From assembly GCA_024195585.1 (NCBI GenBank), contig SWBL01000051.1, positions 124,001 to 188,000 on the forward strand: a stretch of DNA of 64,000 bases, in the 5' to 3' direction. The notes beneath the pieces are model-generated. The model made no database searches. It saw only the letters and a list, made by a program, of their open reading frames with translations, and was not told the origin of the DNA. Made by a program: the position numbers and the translations under genes. The DNA is from Aureobasidium sp. EXF-3400. Taxonomy: Eukaryota > Ascomycota > Dothideomycetes > Dothideales > Saccotheciaceae. The first letter of the stretch is position 1. Each line of letters starts with the position of its first letter. Shown here piece by piece: positions 62,825 through 64,000 of the stretch.

Positions 62825-64000
62825 TCACTGCGTAGCATCAGTTTGGACTTGTCCTAGAGAACTCGAATTCTGCTCTTGCTCACGATCCATACTGCGCCTG
62901 TCTGCCTCGCCTAGCTCGACATCCGTCACATCAACCACCACCTTTTCACCTTGGCATTGCTCTTCAGTCTCAGCCTGTCCAACATCGATGCCAAACCTTC
63001 TGGTCCCGTCTTCTTGGGCCCACCAACCAATACTGAACAGATGATCCTTGAACGGCGTCACTTGCGCCATCCTAGTATTGCTGAGTGCTTGCGAGCCAGG
63101 CAGTATCAGACGCAAGAAACTGGCGCCAGCGAGCAGACTCGCTTGCGCGGCTATACTGCACGGATCCTTAGGGATCAGCTGCTCAGCGTCGAAAAGGCAT
63201 AGTGCTGTGACGGTGCAGAGGAATATGACGGCGAGTAGGACTTCCAATACGGTGGTTGATGTCCTGTCTTGGTAGACACATGCACGAGTGGTGCTACCTG
63301 AAAGTGTGGCTTGTACTTTTGCTGCCACAGTGGAGTTGCTGCGTAGTTTGTCGCTAAAATACTGAGTTGTGAACGTGTTGCAGATTTGAGTCACACGGTC
63401 GACCAGTACAGGTAGGTTCTCCGGAGTAAGCATTGTGGATGGATCACTCCCATTCAAAGCAGCTAACATGAGCCGAGCGTAAGAATAGCCAGCCAGACTA
63501 CTGGGATCCATGATTTGCTCAAAATCGGTCGGGTTTCGCAGGCACCGTGGTGTGTAGCCATCTAACGCCGTGGCTTCTCCAATTGGTTGTGCGGCACTGG
63601 GCACACCCTCTTGAAGATCGTAGGTTATGTTGGCAGGGACCTGTTCAATCCGGTATCGACATGCCACTCCAACCATCGTCGGCGGATGCGCTGTGACATT
63701 TGTATGGACGAGCGTGATATTTGGGCAAGCAGCTGGCGTGTCATTGTAGGCACGCATCAAGGCATCGGGATCCTGCCAAGAACCCAAGTCTGTACATGTC
63801 CACGAAGGGCTGTATTCGTATACTGCAAATGGTTGCTGACCTGGGTCATTGTACATGTTGAAGTTCTTGGACAGACTAGCAAAAGATCCGGGTCTGCAAG
63901 CACAGCCGCCGAATTTCGCATGGGTATAGTTCATGGCTGTGTAGTTCTTGGACTTATAGTCTAATCCCATCAAGGCATGTTCTCCGAGTTGAAATCGAAA
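62825..64000 (-). CDS. DUF3433-type membrane protein, C-terminal part (runs off the right edge)
   Basis: 391 codons read in from base 64000 (FRFQLGEHALMGLDYKSKN) to the stop at 62825. The long first part is Cys- and N-glycosylation-rich, as in an extracytoplasmic domain (FGGCACRPGSF, WTCTDLG, NITLVHTNVTAH). It leads to one clear membrane span (VLEVLLAVIFLCTVTALCLF) followed by IPKDPCSIAAQASLLAGA, the recognisable end block of fungal DUF3433 proteins. A polar cytosolic tail rich in Asp, Glu and Ser ends the protein. Family members are large multi-span proteins of unknown function; earlier spans should lie beyond the window. Confidence 0.82.
   Translation of the reverse strand, partial: FRFQLGEHALMGLDYKSKNYTAMNYTHAKFGGCACRPGSFASLSKNFNMYNDPGQQPFAVYEYSPSWTCTDLGSWQDPDALMRAYNDTPAACPNITLVHTNVTAHPPTMVGVACRYRIEQVPANITYDLQEGVPSAAQPIGEATALDGYTPRCLRNPTDFEQIMDPSSLAGYSYARLMLAALNGSDPSTMLTPENLPVLVDRVTQICNTFTTQYFSDKLRSNSTVAAKVQATLSGSTTRACVYQDRTSTTVLEVLLAVIFLCTVTALCLFDAEQLIPKDPCSIAAQASLLAGASFLRLILPGSQALSNTRMAQVTPFKDHLFSIGWWAQEDGTRRFGIDVGQAETEEQCQGEKVVVDVTDVELGEADRRSMDREQEQNSSSLGQVQTDATQ

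Overview
This window is nuclear DNA from a filamentous ascomycete (Pezizomycotina; a dothideomycete would fit, but that is only an impression). The evidence is short GT-AG introns of mostly 50-60 bases (one near 190) with CTAAC/CTGAC-like branch points, compact genes on both strands, no operons, and typical fungal families: BZZ1, DBP5, YME1, PMP3, FBP1, S10 carboxypeptidase, GH1/GH43/GH76 enzymes, zinc-cluster and C2H2 regulators, and a DUF3433 protein. I saw no intact tRNA, rRNA, CRISPR array or transposase gene. All exon boundaries were read by eye from splice signals, reading frame and family knowledge.

Left part (1-32.7 kb): ordinary gene-dense chromosome. In order: DBP5 (5' part only, -), BZZ1 (+), a DUF202 membrane protein (+), mitochondrial i-AAA protease YME1 (+), a TFIP11/Ntr1 G-patch splicing factor (-), a secreted and probably GPI-anchored serine carboxypeptidase (-), a zinc-cluster regulator (-), a tandem glutathione transferase gene broken by an in-frame stop (-), a possible 65-residue protein (-), an unknown 370-residue protein (-), a DenD-like epimerase/dehydrogenase (-), fructose-1,6-bisphosphatase (-), a GH76 wall mannosidase (-) and a GH43 arabinanase (-).

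Middle (32.7-47.7 kb): gene-poor and unusual. It holds a 3.3-kb spacer and a 1259-residue secreted protein made almost only of Ser, Ala, Val and a few other residues. Next comes a 4.4-kb patch of decayed, mutually duplicated fragments: a frameshifted gene with zinc-finger-like remnants, an opposite-strand gene with an apparent 2-base frameshift just after a near-perfect start context and an 85-base internal duplication, and a second zinc-finger fragment. A 2.7-kb stretch without convincing genes follows. This is the least explained part of the window.

Right part (47.7-64 kb): a C2H2 regulator (+), a short-chain dehydrogenase without a visible ATG (-), PMP3 (+), a dienelactone hydrolase (-), a 2.8-kb spacer rich in splice-like signals, a coiled-coil protein (+), a secreted GH1 enzyme (+), an N-lobe-less aminoglycoside-phosphotransferase-like protein (+), a small F-box-like protein (-) and the C-terminal part of a DUF3433 protein (-) running off the right edge.

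Themes are housekeeping, cell-wall and plant-polysaccharide enzymes (GH1, GH43, GH76, S10), and secreted or surface proteins. No biosynthetic cluster is evident.
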